NCBI RefSeq assembly: GCF_020181655.1
Contig: NZ_CP084032.1
Span: forward strand, 3,038,001 to 3,102,000
Origin: Pectobacterium colocasium
GTDB lineage: Bacteria; Pseudomonadota; Gammaproteobacteria; Enterobacterales; Enterobacteriaceae
DNA: 64,000 nt
Reading direction: 5' to 3'
This document shows, one piece after another, positions 29,676 through 40,084 of the stretch. Below the pieces are notes generated by a model. That model saw nothing but the letters and a program-made list of their open reading frames with translations, had not been told where the DNA came from and did no database searches. Position 1 is the stretch's first letter. Every line of letters starts with the position of its first letter. The translations under genes were made by a program, and so were the position numbers.

Positions 29676-31679
29676 TTAAGCAGCAGTTTCAACCACACGC
29701 TTTTCACGATTAAGCGCTTGTAACGCTGAAACATCCACAATCAGCGCAACACTGCCATCACCAAGAATGGTAGCGGCTGAAACGCCTGGTACCTTGCGAT
29801 AATTACTTTCCAGGTTTTTAACGACGACCTGATGTTGACCGATCAACTGATCAACCAACAAGGCATAACGCCGGCCTGCACTCTGCAGGATCACGACTAT
29901 ACCCTGAGTAGCATCCGTTTTAGCCCCATCCACATCAAAAATATGGAATAGCTCAACGAGAGGTAAATATTCACCACGAACTTGCAGTACGCGCTCGCCA
30001 CCGGCTAATGGGTACAGGTCTTCCGACTGCGGCTGCAGGGATTCCATGACAGCATTAAGCGGGAGAATAAAGACTTCATTGTTAACTTTAACGGACATAC
30101 CATCGAGGATGGCTAACGTTAATGGTAACAAGATTCTGATAGTCGTACCTTTTCCAGCCTGGAAATGGATTTCGACATGCCCACCCATTTCCTGGATATT
30201 CCGCTTAACCACATCCATGCCGACACCGCGACCAGAAACGTCTGTAACCTTCTCTGCAGTGGAGAAGCCAGGGGCAAAAATCAACATGCCCACTTCTTCA
30301 TCAGACATCGTGTCGCTCACGGCTAACCCTTGAGACAGGGCTTTAGCCAGAATTCTTTCGCGGTTAAGACCTGCGCCATCATCAATAACTTCAATACAGA
30401 TGTTACCGCCCTGGTGTTCCGCAGAAAGCGTCAAGTTACCCACCGCAGATTTACCTGCAGCAACGCGTTTATCTGGAGATTCGATACCGTGATCAAGACT
30501 GTTACGTACCAGGTGTGTCAGAGGATCGATAATACGTTCGATCAAACTCTTATCCAATTCAGTCGAACTTCCCATCAGCGTTAACTCGACCTGCTTATCC
30601 AATTTGGCAGCCAGGTCACGGACCAAACGAGGGAAACGGCTAAATACATATTCCATCGGCATCATACGGATAGACATGACCGATTCTTGCAGATCGCGAG
30701 CGTTACGTTCCAACTGCCCCATACTGTTGAGCAGGTCGCCATGCGCCACAGGGTCGAGTTCGCTTGAGCGCTGTGCCAGCATAGATTGCGTAATGACTAA
30801 CTCACCAACGAGGTTGATAAGCTGGTCAACTTTCTCAACCGCTACACGAATACTGGTATCACCGGTTTTTGCTTTATTTTTTCCATTTTCCGGTACAGCT
30901 TGCGGTTTTGCAGCCGCTGGCGCAGACGGAGCTACGGGTGTCGGAGCTTCAACAACAGCGGGTATCTCCACAACTTCAGCGACGACAGGTTGGCTGGCTA
31001 CGGCAGATTTGAAGCTGATTTGCTCAGGTTCAAGAACAAAACACAGTACAGCACTAATATCGTCTTCGCTTTCAGACGTGACCAATGTCACTTCTACGCT
31101 GGTGTCAGTCTGGTGAGGATCTTTAACGGTTCCCAGATTACCAAGCTCTTCCAGCATCTGAGGTATTTCCTGAGATTTCAGGCCAGTTAATGCAATACGC
31201 ATCTCACCTTTACCTGCAGCGCTAGAGGCTGGGCTGGCGGTATGCTGTGCAGCAGGTGCCTCTGCCTGGGCAACGTCACCATCAGCTTTAGACTCCAGAG
31301 CAAGCTGGCGCAGGGCCTGACAGATATACTCAAAGCTTTCAGCATTGGGTTCCTGCGCGGTTTTATAAGCGTCCAACTGATCCTGCATAATGTCTTTTGT
31401 TTCCAGAAACAGGTTGATGATATCAGTGCTAAGACGCATTTCTCCGCGTCTTGCCCCATCGAGTAAATTTTCTAAAATGTGTGTAGTTTCCTGCAATACT
31501 TTAAAACCGAACGTGCCTGCCCCCCCTTTGATGGAGTGAGCTGCTCGGAAAATCGCATTCAATTGCTCGGTATCAGGCTCTGACGGATCCAACAATAATA
31601 AATGTTGTTCCATATCTGCCAGTAATTCATCTGCTTCATCAAAGAACGTTTGATAGAAAGCACTCATGTCCATGCTCAC
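29676..31679 (-). CDS. cheA: CheA, chemotaxis histidine kinase
   Basis: 667 residues (E. coli 654). P1 Hpt domain with phospho-His in FRAAHSIKGGAGTFGF (about 45-60), P2 CheY/CheB-binding domain, a Pro/Ala-rich linker, P3 dimerisation, P4 kinase (HLVRNSLDHGIESPDKR; EVIDDGAGLNRERI; TDVSGRGVGMDVV) and P5 CheW-like domain. It phosphorylates CheY and CheB. In the motAB-cheAW unit. Confidence 0.97.
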   Translation of the reverse strand: MSMDMSAFYQTFFDEADELLADMEQHLLLLDPSEPDTEQLNAIFRAAHSIKGGAGTFGFKVLQETTHILENLLDGARRGEMRLSTDIINLFLETKDIMQDQLDAYKTAQEPNAESFEYICQALRQLALESKADGDVAQAEAPAAQHTASPASSAAGKGEMRIALTGLKSQEIPQMLEELGNLGTVKDPHQTDTSVEVTLVTSESEDDISAVLCFVLEPEQISFKSAVASQPVVAEVVEIPAVVEAPTPVAPSAPAAAKPQAVPENGKNKAKTGDTSIRVAVEKVDQLINLVGELVITQSMLAQRSSELDPVAHGDLLNSMGQLERNARDLQESVMSIRMMPMEYVFSRFPRLVRDLAAKLDKQVELTLMGSSTELDKSLIERIIDPLTHLVRNSLDHGIESPDKRVAAGKSAVGNLTLSAEHQGGNICIEVIDDGAGLNRERILAKALSQGLAVSDTMSDEEVGMLIFAPGFSTAEKVTDVSGRGVGMDVVKRNIQEMGGHVEIHFQAGKGTTIRILLPLTLAILDGMSVKVNNEVFILPLNAVMESLQPQSEDLYPLAGGERVLQVRGEYLPLVELFHIFDVDGAKTDATQGIVVILQSAGRRYALLVDQLIGQHQVVVKNLESNYRKVPGVSAATILGDGSVALIVDVSALQALNREKRVVETAA

Positions 31680-31706
31680 GTGGTCACCTCTGCTGTGAAT
31701 CGCGGC

Positions 31707-32759
31707 TTATTGAGAAGGCGTCGCCTGACTATCGGGCGCAGCAGGCAACGCAGTGGTTGGCTGTTGACGCTCTGGAGCAGGAACTCCATTAGTTGGTTGT
31801 GGCGATACACCACCACTTCCACTCGTATTATTATCACTATTTTCGGCAGCCGGAGTGGTAGGTTTAGGCTTATCCAACTCCATATTTTGTAAATTTTCCG
31901 CCTTGTCTATATTTACAGCAGAGCTTTCTGCATTTTCTTCTTCAATATCCTTTTGAGCTTGTCTGCTCAATACCAGCAAACTGATGCGTCGGTTAATCGC
32001 ATCATTTCCACTTGTCGCCTGTTTAAGGTTCATTGTCGCAGCCATACCCACCACGCGCAAAACTTTTCCTTCAGACAAACCACCAAAAATAAGCTCTCGA
32101 CGTGATGCGTTGGCACGATCTGCAGACAATTCCCAGTTACTATACCCACGTTCCCCTGTCGTATACTGAACATCATCGGTATGGCCTGAGATGCTCAGCT
32201 TGTTTGGAAAGTCATTCAGGATAGGCGCTATCGCACGCAGGATATCTCGCATATAAGGCTCAACCTGCGCGCTCCCGGTTTTAAACATTGGGCGGTTTTG
32301 ACTGTCGATGATTTGGATGCGTAACCCTTCATCGATCATTTCAATTAGCAGATGTGGACGCAGTGCGCGTAGCCGCGGATCGGCCTCAATTAACTGATCC
32401 AGACGTTCACGCAATCGATTAAGCCGAACTTCATCCAGCTTTTTTTCCACGTTGTCTGTTTTGATGGCTTTTTTGACTTCACCGTCTTGCTGGGTTGGAT
32501 CGTTTCCTCCACCCGGAATCGGGCTGGAACTGTCGCTTGATTTAGAACCTGAAGTTAACGCAACCTTTAATGGGGTACGGAAATACTCTGCAATTTGGGC
32601 CAACTGCATTGGTGTAGAAATTGCGATAAGCCACATTACAAGAAACAATGCCATCATTGCTGTCATAAAGTCAGCGTAGGCAATCTTCCAGGAGCCACCA
32701 TGGTGGCCCCCATGTCCAGACTTACGCTTTTTGCGAATAATGGGATGTTGATGTTTCAT
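31707..32759 (-). CDS. motB: MotB, stator subunit
   Basis: 350 residues. A basic N-terminus and one membrane helix with the proton-carrying Asp in [20 protein letters not shown] (Asp near 32), then a periplasmic OmpA-like peptidoglycan-binding domain (about 150-270; [28 protein letters not shown]). The tail after residue 280 is Ser/Thr/Pro-rich and longer than in E. coli (308). Overlaps motA by 4 bp. Confidence 0.96.
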   Translation of the reverse strand: MKHQHPIIRKKRKSGHGGHHGGSWKIAYADFMTAMMALFLVMWLIAISTPMQLAQIAEYFRTPLKVALTSGSKSSDSSSPIPGGGNDPTQQDGEVKKAIKTDNVEKKLDEVRLNRLRERLDQLIEADPRLRALRPHLLIEMIDEGLRIQIIDSQNRPMFKTGSAQVEPYMRDILRAIAPILNDFPNKLSISGHTDDVQYTTGERGYSNWELSADRANASRRELIFGGLSEGKVLRVVGMAATMNLKQATSGNDAINRRISLLVLSRQAQKDIEEENAESSAVNIDKAENLQNMELDKPKPTTPAAENSDNNTSGSGGVSPQPTNGVPAPERQQPTTALPAAPDSQATPSQ

Positions 32760-33643
32760 GCGTTACTGTCCGACGCTTGCTGAGTCGGCGATTTCACACG
32801 ACGAATGTGTTCTTCCAATTCGGTAAAGGAAGGACGCTCCGTTGAGTACAGCGTTTTACGACCAAATTCAACGGCAATTTGCGGAGCATAGCCATTAAGG
32901 CTAGACAGTAAAGTGACCTTAATACACTGTAATACTTTGATTTTTTCTGCGTTTTTTTGACGCAGCAATGCGGCCAATGGAGAGACAAAGCCGTAAGCAA
33001 GTAAAATCCCTAGGAAAGTACCCACCATGGCGTGAGCGATCATCATCCCCAGCTCAGCAGCAGGTCGGTCAACATAGGCCAGCGAGTGAACCACGCCCAT
33101 AACGGCAGCGACGATACCAAATGCAGGAAGACCATCCCCCATCATCGTCAAACTGGAAGCCGGCACTTCACTTTCATGTTCAATCGTTTCGATTTCTTCA
33201 TCCATGAGCGTTTCAATCTCAAACGCATTCATGTTGCCGCTGACCATCAAACGCAAATAATCGGTAATAAATTCAACGATGGTGTTATCAGCAAGGATGT
33301 TCGGATAGCTAGAGAAAATTTCACTCTCACGAGGGTTATCAATATCAAACTCCAGGGAAAGCATGCCTTGCTGGCGGGATTTGGCCATCACACGAAAGAG
33401 TAAGGACATGAGATCCATATATAATGCTTTATTATACTTGGAACTTTTGACCAAAAGCGGTAACGCACGTAGTGTTGCTTTTATCGCCTTTCCATTGTTA
33501 CCCACGATGAAAGCACCTACCGCAGCACCACCGATAATCAGCAGCTCCGAAGGTTGATAAAGCGCCCCCAAGGCCCCACCGACCATGAGATAACCGCCGA
33601 GTATCGAGGCCACAATTACGATATAACCCAATATAACCAGCAC
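32756..33643 (-). CDS. motA: MotA, stator subunit
   Basis: 295 residues (E. coli 295) with four membrane helices. The cytoplasmic loop carries charged residues that contact FliG ([34 protein letters not shown]). Conserved Pro residues of the ion path lie in [20 protein letters not shown]. The start codon is GTG at 33643 with AAGGA upstream. No convincing sigma-28 promoter is visible between motA and flhC. Confidence 0.96.
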   Translation of the reverse strand: MLVILGYIVIVASILGGYLMVGGALGALYQPSELLIIGGAAVGAFIVGNNGKAIKATLRALPLLVKSSKYNKALYMDLMSLLFRVMAKSRQQGMLSLEFDIDNPRESEIFSSYPNILADNTIVEFITDYLRLMVSGNMNAFEIETLMDEEIETIEHESEVPASSLTMMGDGLPAFGIVAAVMGVVHSLAYVDRPAAELGMMIAHAMVGTFLGILLAYGFVSPLAALLRQKNAEKIKVLQCIKVTLLSSLNGYAPQIAVEFGRKTLYSTERPSFTELEEHIRRVKSPTQQASDSNA

Positions 33644-33723
33644 AAGGAATCCTTATAATAAAAAAGGTGGGCGGAAAGTGAGATAAAACTGCGGAGCCGT
33701 AGCCGGGATGTTCTTAAAGGAGA

Positions 33724-33760
33724 AATCTATCACTGCCTGCACAACCAACAGTGATAGATT
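33724..33760 (-). terminator. Hairpin after flhDC
   Basis: AATCTATCACTG (33724-33735) and CAGTGATAGATT (33749-33760) form a perfect 12-bp stem with a 13-nt loop, starting 17 bp past the flhC stop on the minus strand. It is followed by TCTCCTTT, weakly pyrimidine-rich. Probably the flhDC 3' end, partly insulating motA. Confidence 0.6.
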
Positions 33761-33777
33761 CACAAATCGCTACAGGC

Positions 33778-34356
33778 TCAGACTGCGTGTTTTACCTGTT
33801 CATCCAGCAGTTGAGGTATTATATCGGCAAGATTTTGCGAAAGTTTACGCTTTTTTACCGCTCTGGAAGGGGGTTGGCACAAACTACAAACAAAACTGTT
33901 TTTAGGTTGATGAGCATGAGTAATGAACATCCCTTTGCAGCAATTGCATGACGACAGTTGCAGCATACCGCTGTCAACAAACCGGACTAATGTCCAGGCT
34001 CGCGTCAATGCCAACAGTGGAGAATCGCTCTGCGGCGCACACTGTTCGAGATAAAGCCGGTAAGATTTAATAACCGCCTCAACACCACTGCACTGTCCAT
34101 TCTTGATTAAAAAGCTGTATGCGTTGTAGAACATTGATGAATGAATATTCTGTTCCCAGGTCATAAACCAATCCGTTGAAAAAGGTAGCATTCCCTTGGG
34201 CGGCGGACTTCCTCTCAGTTCTTTATACAGTTTAATCAAACGTCCGCGACTTAGCTGAGTTTCACTTTCTAACATCTGTAAACGAGCGCCAAGCGAAATG
34301 AGTTCCATTGCTAATTGGATATCTTTCGCTTCCTGAACAATACTTTTCTCCGCCAT
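33778..34356 (-). CDS. flhC: FlhC, flagellar master regulator subunit
   Basis: 192 residues (E. coli 192). Four Cys for the zinc site appear as CNCC and CSLC near residues 135-160 ([26 protein letters not shown]). FlhC forms FlhD4C2, which activates class 2 flagellar promoters with sigma-70. Starts 3 bp after the flhD stop. Confidence 0.96.
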   Translation of the reverse strand: MAEKSIVQEAKDIQLAMELISLGARLQMLESETQLSRGRLIKLYKELRGSPPPKGMLPFSTDWFMTWEQNIHSSMFYNAYSFLIKNGQCSGVEAVIKSYRLYLEQCAPQSDSPLLALTRAWTLVRFVDSGMLQLSSCNCCKGMFITHAHQPKNSFVCSLCQPPSRAVKKRKLSQNLADIIPQLLDEQVKHAV

Positions 34357-34359
34357 TAC

Positions 34360-34710
34360 TTATGCCCTTTTCTTAGGCAGGTTTTCTTCTTTCGAAGTTA
34401 ACTGTTGTAATAAGTGGCTCGACAACAGAATCCCGGTATGAATTTGCTGTAAATCATCCACGCGCGATTCCTGAGTCAACACTTTGATTGTATTGTGATC
34501 GTTAAAACGGAAATGGCATATCAACTGGTTAGTTTCTGCCAATTTCACCATCTGCGGTAAAGTCAGTTGCATCAAGGTATCTGCCATCTCGTCATTGATT
34601 CCAAGACGGAACATAGCAGAAGCTTTTTCATCATTAATTAAGCGTTGCGCCAGTAACAAATAAGACAGATTAATGTCATAAATGTGTTTGAGTAATTCAG
34701 AGGTACCCAT
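34360..34710 (-). CDS. flhD: FlhD, flagellar master regulator subunit
   Basis: 116 residues; [20 protein letters not shown] and [20 protein letters not shown] match enteric FlhD. ATG 34710 aligns with E. coli FlhD and has GGGA 8 bp before it; an in-frame ATG at 34719 lacks a spaced ribosome site. The upstream region carries CRP and RcsAB sites. Confidence 0.95.
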   Translation of the reverse strand: MGTSELLKHIYDINLSYLLLAQRLINDEKASAMFRLGINDEMADTLMQLTLPQMVKLAETNQLICHFRFNDHNTIKVLTQESRVDDLQQIHTGILLSSHLLQQLTSKEENLPKKRA

Positions 34711-34948
34711 ATTTCCCATCCCGACAGGCTATGTTTAAAACATAAGTTAGGTGATAGACCATATCGCCCAGTTCGAAAATCACTCTCCATTGATGGCATA
34801 AAAAACTATCGGTGCCAGATACTGCGAGTTACTACTTTATCATTTCTTATTCGGGCAATCGTTACTTGCCAACTTTACGCATCACGCTGCGAATCCGTTC
34901 ATCCGTTGCTTTTTAGTTCCATCCAGGAGACCCACTCCAATCAAAGCA

Positions 34949-34962
34949 TAGGATTAATCCTA
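34949..34962. promoter_or_regulatory. RcsAB-like box in the flhDC leader
   Basis: TAGGATTAATCCTA, a perfect 14-bp palindrome close to the RcsA-RcsB consensus (TAAGAATATTCTTA type). Its centre is 83 bp downstream of the CRP-site centre. In E. coli flhDC the RcsAB box overlaps about +4 to +19 and CRP is centred near -71.5, giving nearly the same spacing. It would mediate Rcs repression of motility. Confidence 0.7.
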
Positions 34963-34972
34963 AAACAGCGCA

Positions 34973-35002
34973 ACTGTACCGCCTAATCCATAGCACATAC
35001 AA
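34973..35002 (-). promoter_or_regulatory. Candidate sigma-70 promoter of flhDC
   Basis: On the minus strand TTGTAT (34997-35002), 18-bp spacer, TACAGT (34973-34978). The -35 is weak, as expected of a CRP-dependent class I promoter. A start near 34967 would place CRP at -71.5 and the RcsAB box at about +5 to +18. Inferred from geometry, not measured. Confidence 0.5.
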
Positions 35003-35030
35003 CGCGACTGAATAAGGATTTTGGTCATTA

Positions 35031-35046
35031 TGTGATACAGATCACA
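35031..35046. promoter_or_regulatory. Consensus CRP-binding site upstream of flhDC
   Basis: TGTGATACAGATCACA matches TGTGA-N6-TCACA with no mismatch. It lies about 320 bp before flhD. cAMP-CRP activation of flhDC is established in E. coli; this site supports the same control here. Confidence 0.88.
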
Positions 35047-35435
35047 CAAATGAAAGCATTATGAGCCAAACCGTGTCTGGTCAGATCACTTTTGCGCCTA
35101 TTTTTACGCCAAAAACGCGCACGAAACGTTACAAAAAAGATCCTTGAAAATAATAAAAAAGAAACGATTTGCTTGCTATGTAAGTGATAGATATACAAAA
35201 AATCCCTTGCATCTAAAACGCACACCGTTATGTAAGTTTATACCTTTCACGAAAAACTTACACTTTTTACCCAAAAAACTCTTAGCTGCATGTTCTGAAG
35301 CAAAATTTGTCTCTCTTCTGCCAGAGCACTGCTGTAACGACAACAGAACATATAGATATGACAGGAAAATGTAAGGAAGAAGATACTGCATTGATATTAA
35401 AGAAATTGGTGAGCGACTGAGACTGATTGCGGGGG

Positions 35436-35477
35436 CTGTAGCATGAAATCGTTCTGCTCTCAAATTTCACGCTACAG
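35436..35477. repeat. Long inverted repeat downstream of the EamA transporter
   Basis: 14-nt arms (35436-35449 and 35464-35477) with one mismatch that becomes a G.U pair on the minus strand, and a 14-nt loop. It is about 45 bp past the transporter stop. No T-run follows on the minus strand. Likely the transporter transcript end. Confidence 0.5.
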
Positions 35478-35520
35478 GCCTTGTCTTCAGGGCGCTATGT
35501 GGGTTGGATGACTGAAACAT

Positions 35521-36483
35521 TTACCGATCGCTTTTCACAACCCGATTGACCAGCCAAATGCCTGAACACACCAGGACGAGTGCAAAGAAATATTTCCACT
35601 CCAGGATGCTTTCATTCAGGAACAGTGCTGACAGCAACGTGCCAGATACCGGGATAAGGAAATTAAATGGCGCAACCATACCGACTCGATTGTATTTCAG
35701 CAGTTGGCTCCATAATGAAAAAGCGACTGACGAGAGCAAAATAAGATAGCCCAGCATCAGTACCGCTTTCCAATCCGGCATGATGAGTGTCCCACCTGTA
35801 CAGTATCCCGATATCGTTAAAATGATCCCGCCAATAGCCAGTTGATAACCGGTCATCACCGTTGGGTCCATCGTTTGCGATATTCGCTTACCATATATAG
35901 TAGATGCTGACAAAATAAATGCTGCAATAACAACGAACCCATCACCCAACAGCGTAAAACCGGTGCTCATTCCGTTACTGTTGATATTAACGACCATCAC
36001 ACCGACAAAGCCTAATATACAGCCAGTTAGCTTGTTGATATTTAATTTATCATTCTGGTATAAATAATGAGCAAGCAGCACGCTAAAAAAAGTACTGGTT
36101 GCATTCATGATCGAACCTTTAACACCCGTGGTATAAGCCAGACCGATATAGAAGAAAACGTACTGCAGTGATGTCTGGAATATTCCCAGGATGCTTAGCT
36201 GGACTAACTGCCCGCGCTGGAAGCGCCCGATAGATCGCCCACTTAGCACGGCAAGCACTAGCAGCAACAGCCCGGCAAACGCGAATCGGTAGCCTGCAAA
36301 AACAAGTTTTCCAGGAATATCATTATCTGCAATGTGAAACAGTTCATAACCATTTTTAATTGCCGGATAAGCACTTCCCCAGAGCAAACAGCATAATGTG
36401 GCGATAAAAAAAACAACTTTTTTATCAGAGAAAAAATGCGGACGCTTTTCCAAGAAAAATTCCTCCGAAGATAGATTCGACAT
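35521..36483 (-). CDS. EamA-family (DMT superfamily) membrane transporter
   Basis: 320 residues with ten hydrophobic segments arranged as two EamA repeats; LCCLLWGSAYPAIKNGYELF near the N-terminus and SVAFSLWSQLLKYNRVGMVAPFN in the second half are family-typical. Members export amino acids, sugars or other metabolites; the substrate here cannot be inferred. Stands alone between the flhDC control region and a chemoreceptor gene. No clear ribosome site precedes ATG 36483. Confidence 0.85.
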   Translation of the reverse strand: MSNLSSEEFFLEKRPHFFSDKKVVFFIATLCCLLWGSAYPAIKNGYELFHIADNDIPGKLVFAGYRFAFAGLLLLVLAVLSGRSIGRFQRGQLVQLSILGIFQTSLQYVFFYIGLAYTTGVKGSIMNATSTFFSVLLAHYLYQNDKLNINKLTGCILGFVGVMVVNINSNGMSTGFTLLGDGFVVIAAFILSASTIYGKRISQTMDPTVMTGYQLAIGGIILTISGYCTGGTLIMPDWKAVLMLGYLILLSSVAFSLWSQLLKYNRVGMVAPFNFLIPVSGTLLSALFLNESILEWKYFFALVLVCSGIWLVNRVVKSDR

Positions 36484-36623
36484 AATAGCGTTGAACCCCA
36501 GACAAATAAAGTTAGGAAACCAGACTCTTTATTTTTTATTATCATTCTGTATGATTTCGCATCACGTATTTCTCTTTTCTTTTTAAAGAGTTAAAAACGT
36601 GATCGGGATCGCACCGAATTTGA

Positions 36624-36650
36624 TTAAGGTTTCTCAATATATGCCGATTA
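36624..36650 (+). promoter_or_regulatory. Sigma-28 (FliA) promoter for the second chemoreceptor
   Basis: TTAA (36624-36627), 15-bp spacer, GCCGATTA (36643-36650): seven of eight -10 positions and three of four -35 positions. About 107 nt before the chemoreceptor start, so this gene belongs to the flagellar regulon although it lies outside the main cluster. Confidence 0.8.
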
Positions 36651-36763
36651 CCTTTTACATTGGTTGTTTAGCTAATGGATTGTCATTAATGTAGACACTA
36701 AAACCTAAACGCCAATGCCACCACTAGTGGCATGGTAAATCATAAACTCCTGAGAATGAGTGA

Positions 36764-38485
36764 ATGGATATGAAAATAACTTCAAGGTCTGAGCAGCACG
36801 CCGAGGCTGGCATGCTGAGCAATTTACGGCTAGTTCCCTTATTCGTCATTATTCTGGGTGGAATCATGCTGTTATTTGCAGCATCTATTGGCACATCCAG
36901 CTATTTTCTACAAAGCAGCAATCAATCATTAGACGACGTTACACAAGAAATTGATACCCGAATGGGGATCTCAAACAGTTCCAACCATCTTCGTACCGCA
37001 CGTCTGTTGCTAATCCAGGCTGCTGCAGCTGCGCGTATTGGTGATTCTCAGGTCTTCAATGACAACCTGAAGCAAGCTGAACAGCGGCTGGAACAGTCAA
37101 AAAAAGCATTTATGGTCTATGAAGAGCGCCCGGTTAAAACACCGCAAGATATGGCGTTGGACGGCGATCTGCGCAAATCCTATGATGCTTATGTCAATCA
37201 AGGTCTGATGTTAATGCTTACTGCGGCAAAACAGGGGTTGTTTGAAGAGGTTATCACTCTCGAATCTGAAGAAACCCGTGTTTTGGATTTGGCCTATAAC
37301 AAATATTTGTTAGAAGCTGTCGCTTACCGTACGCAAAGAGCGAAAGAATTAAACGAAACTGCGCGTAAAAACGCGCTACTCGGGTATTCATTGATGGGGG
37401 GCAGCTTTACTCTGGCAACGGTTTTAACGCTTCTGACGTTCTTACTTCTCAGAAGTATTCTCATCAAACCAATGAATCAGTTGGTGACGCGAATTCAGCG
37501 AATTGCACAAGGCGATTTGACTCAAATGTCAGAGCGTTATGGCAGTAATGAGATCGGTACGCTAGCCAGCAACGTTCAGCAAATGCAGTCTTCTCTGGTC
37601 ACAACCGTCACTACAGTCCGAGAAAGTGCAGATTCTATTTATCAAGGTTCGACGGAGATTTCATCCGGTAATACAGACCTTTCCTCGCGAACCGAACAGC
37701 AAGCCGCAGCGCTTGAACAGACTGCCGCAAGCATGGAGCAATTGACTGCAACTGTGAAGCAAAACTCAGAAAACGCGCATCACGCAAGCCAGCTCGCGGC
37801 GAATGCTTCTGGAAAAGCTAAACAGGGTGGCGAGATCGTTGCAAATGTCGTCAACACGATGAACAGTATTTCGGGTAGTTCAAAGAAAATCTCTGAAATT
37901 ACCAATGTTATTAACAGCATTGCATTCCAGACGAATATCCTTGCGCTAAATGCGGCGGTTGAAGCGGCCAGAGCGGGAGAACAGGGACGTGGTTTTGCCG
38001 TCGTCGCCAGCGAGGTTCGTAGTCTTGCCCAGCGTAGTGCACAAGCCGCAAAAGAGATAGAAACGCTGATTTCCGAATCCGTCAATCTGGTCAATAGTGG
38101 CTCTGTTCTGGTTGATAACGCAGGTCAAACCATGAAAGAGATCGTCGATGCCGTTACTAACGTCACTGACATCATGGGTGAGATTGCCTCTGCGTCTGAC
38201 GAACAAAGCCGGGGAATCACTCAAGTCGGCCAGGCAATATCTGAAATGGATAGCGTAACACAGCAGAATGCTGCACTTGTTCAGGAAGCCAGTGCAGCAG
38301 CCGCATCGCTGGAAGAGCAAGCTGCCCTGCTGACCCGCGCAGTTGCAACATTTAAGCTATCTGGACATTTATCAAGTGCACCTTCAACCCCTGCCCAGCC
38401 GAACGCTCTGGCCGCGAAGGATCGCTCCTCACTTGCCCTCCCCCGTAAAACCAATACAGAAAACGGTAACTGGGAAACGTTCTAA
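36764..38485 (+). CDS. Methyl-accepting chemotaxis protein
   Basis: 573 residues. Membrane helix 1 (about 26-50), a periplasmic four-helix TarH-like domain, membrane helix 2 (about 205-230), HAMP, and a signalling domain with [20 protein letters not shown]. It ends in NWETF, so it can be served by CheR and CheB. The cytoplasmic half closely matches the receptor at 27326-29011; the ligand domain differs. Start may be ATG 36764 or 36770; neither has a strong ribosome site. Confidence 0.93.
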   Translation: MDMKITSRSEQHAEAGMLSNLRLVPLFVIILGGIMLLFAASIGTSSYFLQSSNQSLDDVTQEIDTRMGISNSSNHLRTARLLLIQAAAAARIGDSQVFNDNLKQAEQRLEQSKKAFMVYEERPVKTPQDMALDGDLRKSYDAYVNQGLMLMLTAAKQGLFEEVITLESEETRVLDLAYNKYLLEAVAYRTQRAKELNETARKNALLGYSLMGGSFTLATVLTLLTFLLLRSILIKPMNQLVTRIQRIAQGDLTQMSERYGSNEIGTLASNVQQMQSSLVTTVTTVRESADSIYQGSTEISSGNTDLSSRTEQQAAALEQTAASMEQLTATVKQNSENAHHASQLAANASGKAKQGGEIVANVVNTMNSISGSSKKISEITNVINSIAFQTNILALNAAVEAARAGEQGRGFAVVASEVRSLAQRSAQAAKEIETLISESVNLVNSGSVLVDNAGQTMKEIVDAVTNVTDIMGEIASASDEQSRGITQVGQAISEMDSVTQQNAALVQEASAAAASLEEQAALLTRAVATFKLSGHLSSAPSTPAQPNALAAKDRSSLALPRKTNTENGNWETF

Positions 38486-38553
38486 TACTGGATAGCCAAT
38501 CCACTACGAGCATTGTTCATACACGGACAATGCTCGTCATCGACATCTTCCCA

Positions 38554-38757
38554 TTACTCTTTTTGCGGCAACGTTTTTGGCTCAACAAACGTACCATCTT
38601 TACTGTCAGCCTCATTGAAAAACCAAATACCGGCTGGGTAATCTTTTAATGCAACTAAGTACATTATCCCTTCTTGGAACGTTTCCACAGCCAGAATCGT
38701 CCCTTCCCGGCGCGTTTTCCCATCGGTTTTAACTGTAACCAGATCATTAACTTTCAT
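38554..38757 (-). CDS. dsrB: DsrB-like small protein
   Basis: 67 residues. [19 protein letters not shown] and [25 protein letters not shown] follow E. coli DsrB (62 residues) nearly throughout. In E. coli dsrB lies near fliR and rcsA beside the sRNA gene dsrA; its function is unknown. No DsrA-like sequence is visible in the adjacent 38758-38931. The protein looks like a small beta-rich, KOW/SH3-like domain (inference). Confidence 0.88.
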   Translation of the reverse strand: MKVNDLVTVKTDGKTRREGTILAVETFQEGIMYLVALKDYPAGIWFFNEADSKDGTFVEPKTLPQKE

Positions 38758-38931
38758 AAATTATCTCAAAATAGCTTCTAACATCAAAAAACAGCATTAT
38801 CATTTGCAACTACGGTAGTAATAGTACCTGTATGAAATGATTAATTTTATTTGTTTTTAACAACGCCATATTGACCCTCTCTGTCATTAAATATCGATTA
38901 TTCAGGCAAAAAATTGATCGTTTCTATCCTA

Positions 38932-40084
38932 AATGACTTCGCCTAATACCGCTCCACTTTAGCCAGACCATGCTGATTGCCGGGGAACGGTGAAGCGGCA
39001 TTCATAAATAATTTTACCTGTTCCAGTAACTGCCACATATACCGGCACTGATGGTTACGCGTTATCGTTTCGTGTAACGACAACCACAGCAACTCGATTG
39101 GATTTAGCCACGGCGAATACGTGGGCAGGAACAACAACCGGAACTTCGTATTTTTTTCCAGCCACTTTTTCACCTTGTGGCTTTTATGAATGATGTAATT
39201 ATCAACGACCAGCGTAATGGTTTTCGCTCGCCGATATGTCCGCCGTAATGTCTCTAACAGCTTGATAAATAAATCAGAACACTTTTTACTGCCGCCAACT
39301 TAATGGACTCGTCCCGTATCCGAATGCAGTGCCCCTGCCAGATAATACTTTTGGTTCTGTCCCGGCGTAGTAATACGTTTCTGTTGCCCTTTGAGCATCC
39401 AGTCCGCGCCGATTTTCGGGTTCAGGTCGATATCTACTTCATCCTGATAAAACACGGGATGCTCCGTTTGTTTCCGAGAGACCGCCTGTTCGATGACGAA
39501 TCGTTTTTCCTCATAATCTGGATCTTTGATTTTCAGTGTTGGCGCGGCTCTGCGCCAGACAATACCCGCTCGTCTCAGATAGCGATGTAACGTGGAAGGA
39601 TGAAGCGTCACGTTAAAAAGCCGGTTAATGATAAGTGCCAACAGCTCGGTACTCCAGCGGGAGCGCAGCCAGCCAAAATCCTGAGGAGAGCGTTTAATAA
39701 GAAGCGGTAGCATATGCAGGATATCAGCGACTGGCCAGCGCGGTGCTCGTCCGGCTTTGAGGCTCTTTAGACCTTCAACACCATGTAAAGTAAACCAATT
39801 TATCCATCTTCCAACCGATGAGCGGGCCGCACAAAGCAGTCTGGCAACGTCGGTGACAGTCATTCCCCGATGCAGCATCAGTATGGCGATGAGTCGTCTG
39901 GAGTAATTTTTATCATGTGTCTGTTGGGCTTCTTTACGCATTAGTCGTCGTTCTTCATCAGGGATTGCTGCTATGATCGGCATCGCTCAGTCCGGTTGGT
40001 GATTTGTTTTGATTTGGCGATTGATCAGATCGCATAACTCGGACTGAGTTCCCTTCAAGTGATCTACTATTTGGCAAAGTTATT
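38932..40084. mobile_element. IS630-family insertion sequence
   Basis: 1153 bp bounded by imperfect inverted repeats (AATGACTTCGCCTAATA at the left; the reverse complement of the right end reads AATAACTTTGCCAAATA). Both sides are flanked by TA (38930-38931 and 40085-40086), the IS630 target duplication. It contains a DDE transposase on the minus strand, interrupted by a stop. It sits between dsrB and the globin-GGDEF gene. Confidence 0.85.
38943..39983 (-). pseudogene. IS630 transposase, split by an in-frame nonsense codon
   Basis: Reading from ATG 39983 the frame gives an N-terminal HTH (MTVTDVARLLCAARSSVGRW) and the first catalytic Asp (VFYQDEVDIDL), then a TAA at 39300-39302 after residue 227. 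The same frame continues without shift through TLVVDNYIIHKS (second Asp) and LPTYSPWLNPIELLW (Glu) to a stop at 38943. IS630 relatives usually have Tyr where the stop falls, so one base change (TAT to TAA) explains it. The element is probably not autonomous. Confidence 0.85.

Larger units (their letters stand above)
34711..35520 (-). other. flhDC control region and long non-coding gap
   Basis: About 810 bp with no credible gene. From flhD outward it holds a long leader (about 256 nt to the inferred start) with a 15-bp palindrome at 34730-34744, an RcsAB-like box, a candidate sigma-70 promoter and a consensus CRP site (separate entries). Beyond 35047 it is AT-rich, and nothing is recognised until an inverted repeat at 35436-35477. 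Confidence 0.65.

Noticed and set aside
38758..38931. DsrA small RNA next to dsrB
   Set aside because: No DsrA-like GC-rich terminator stem or seed sequence could be found here.
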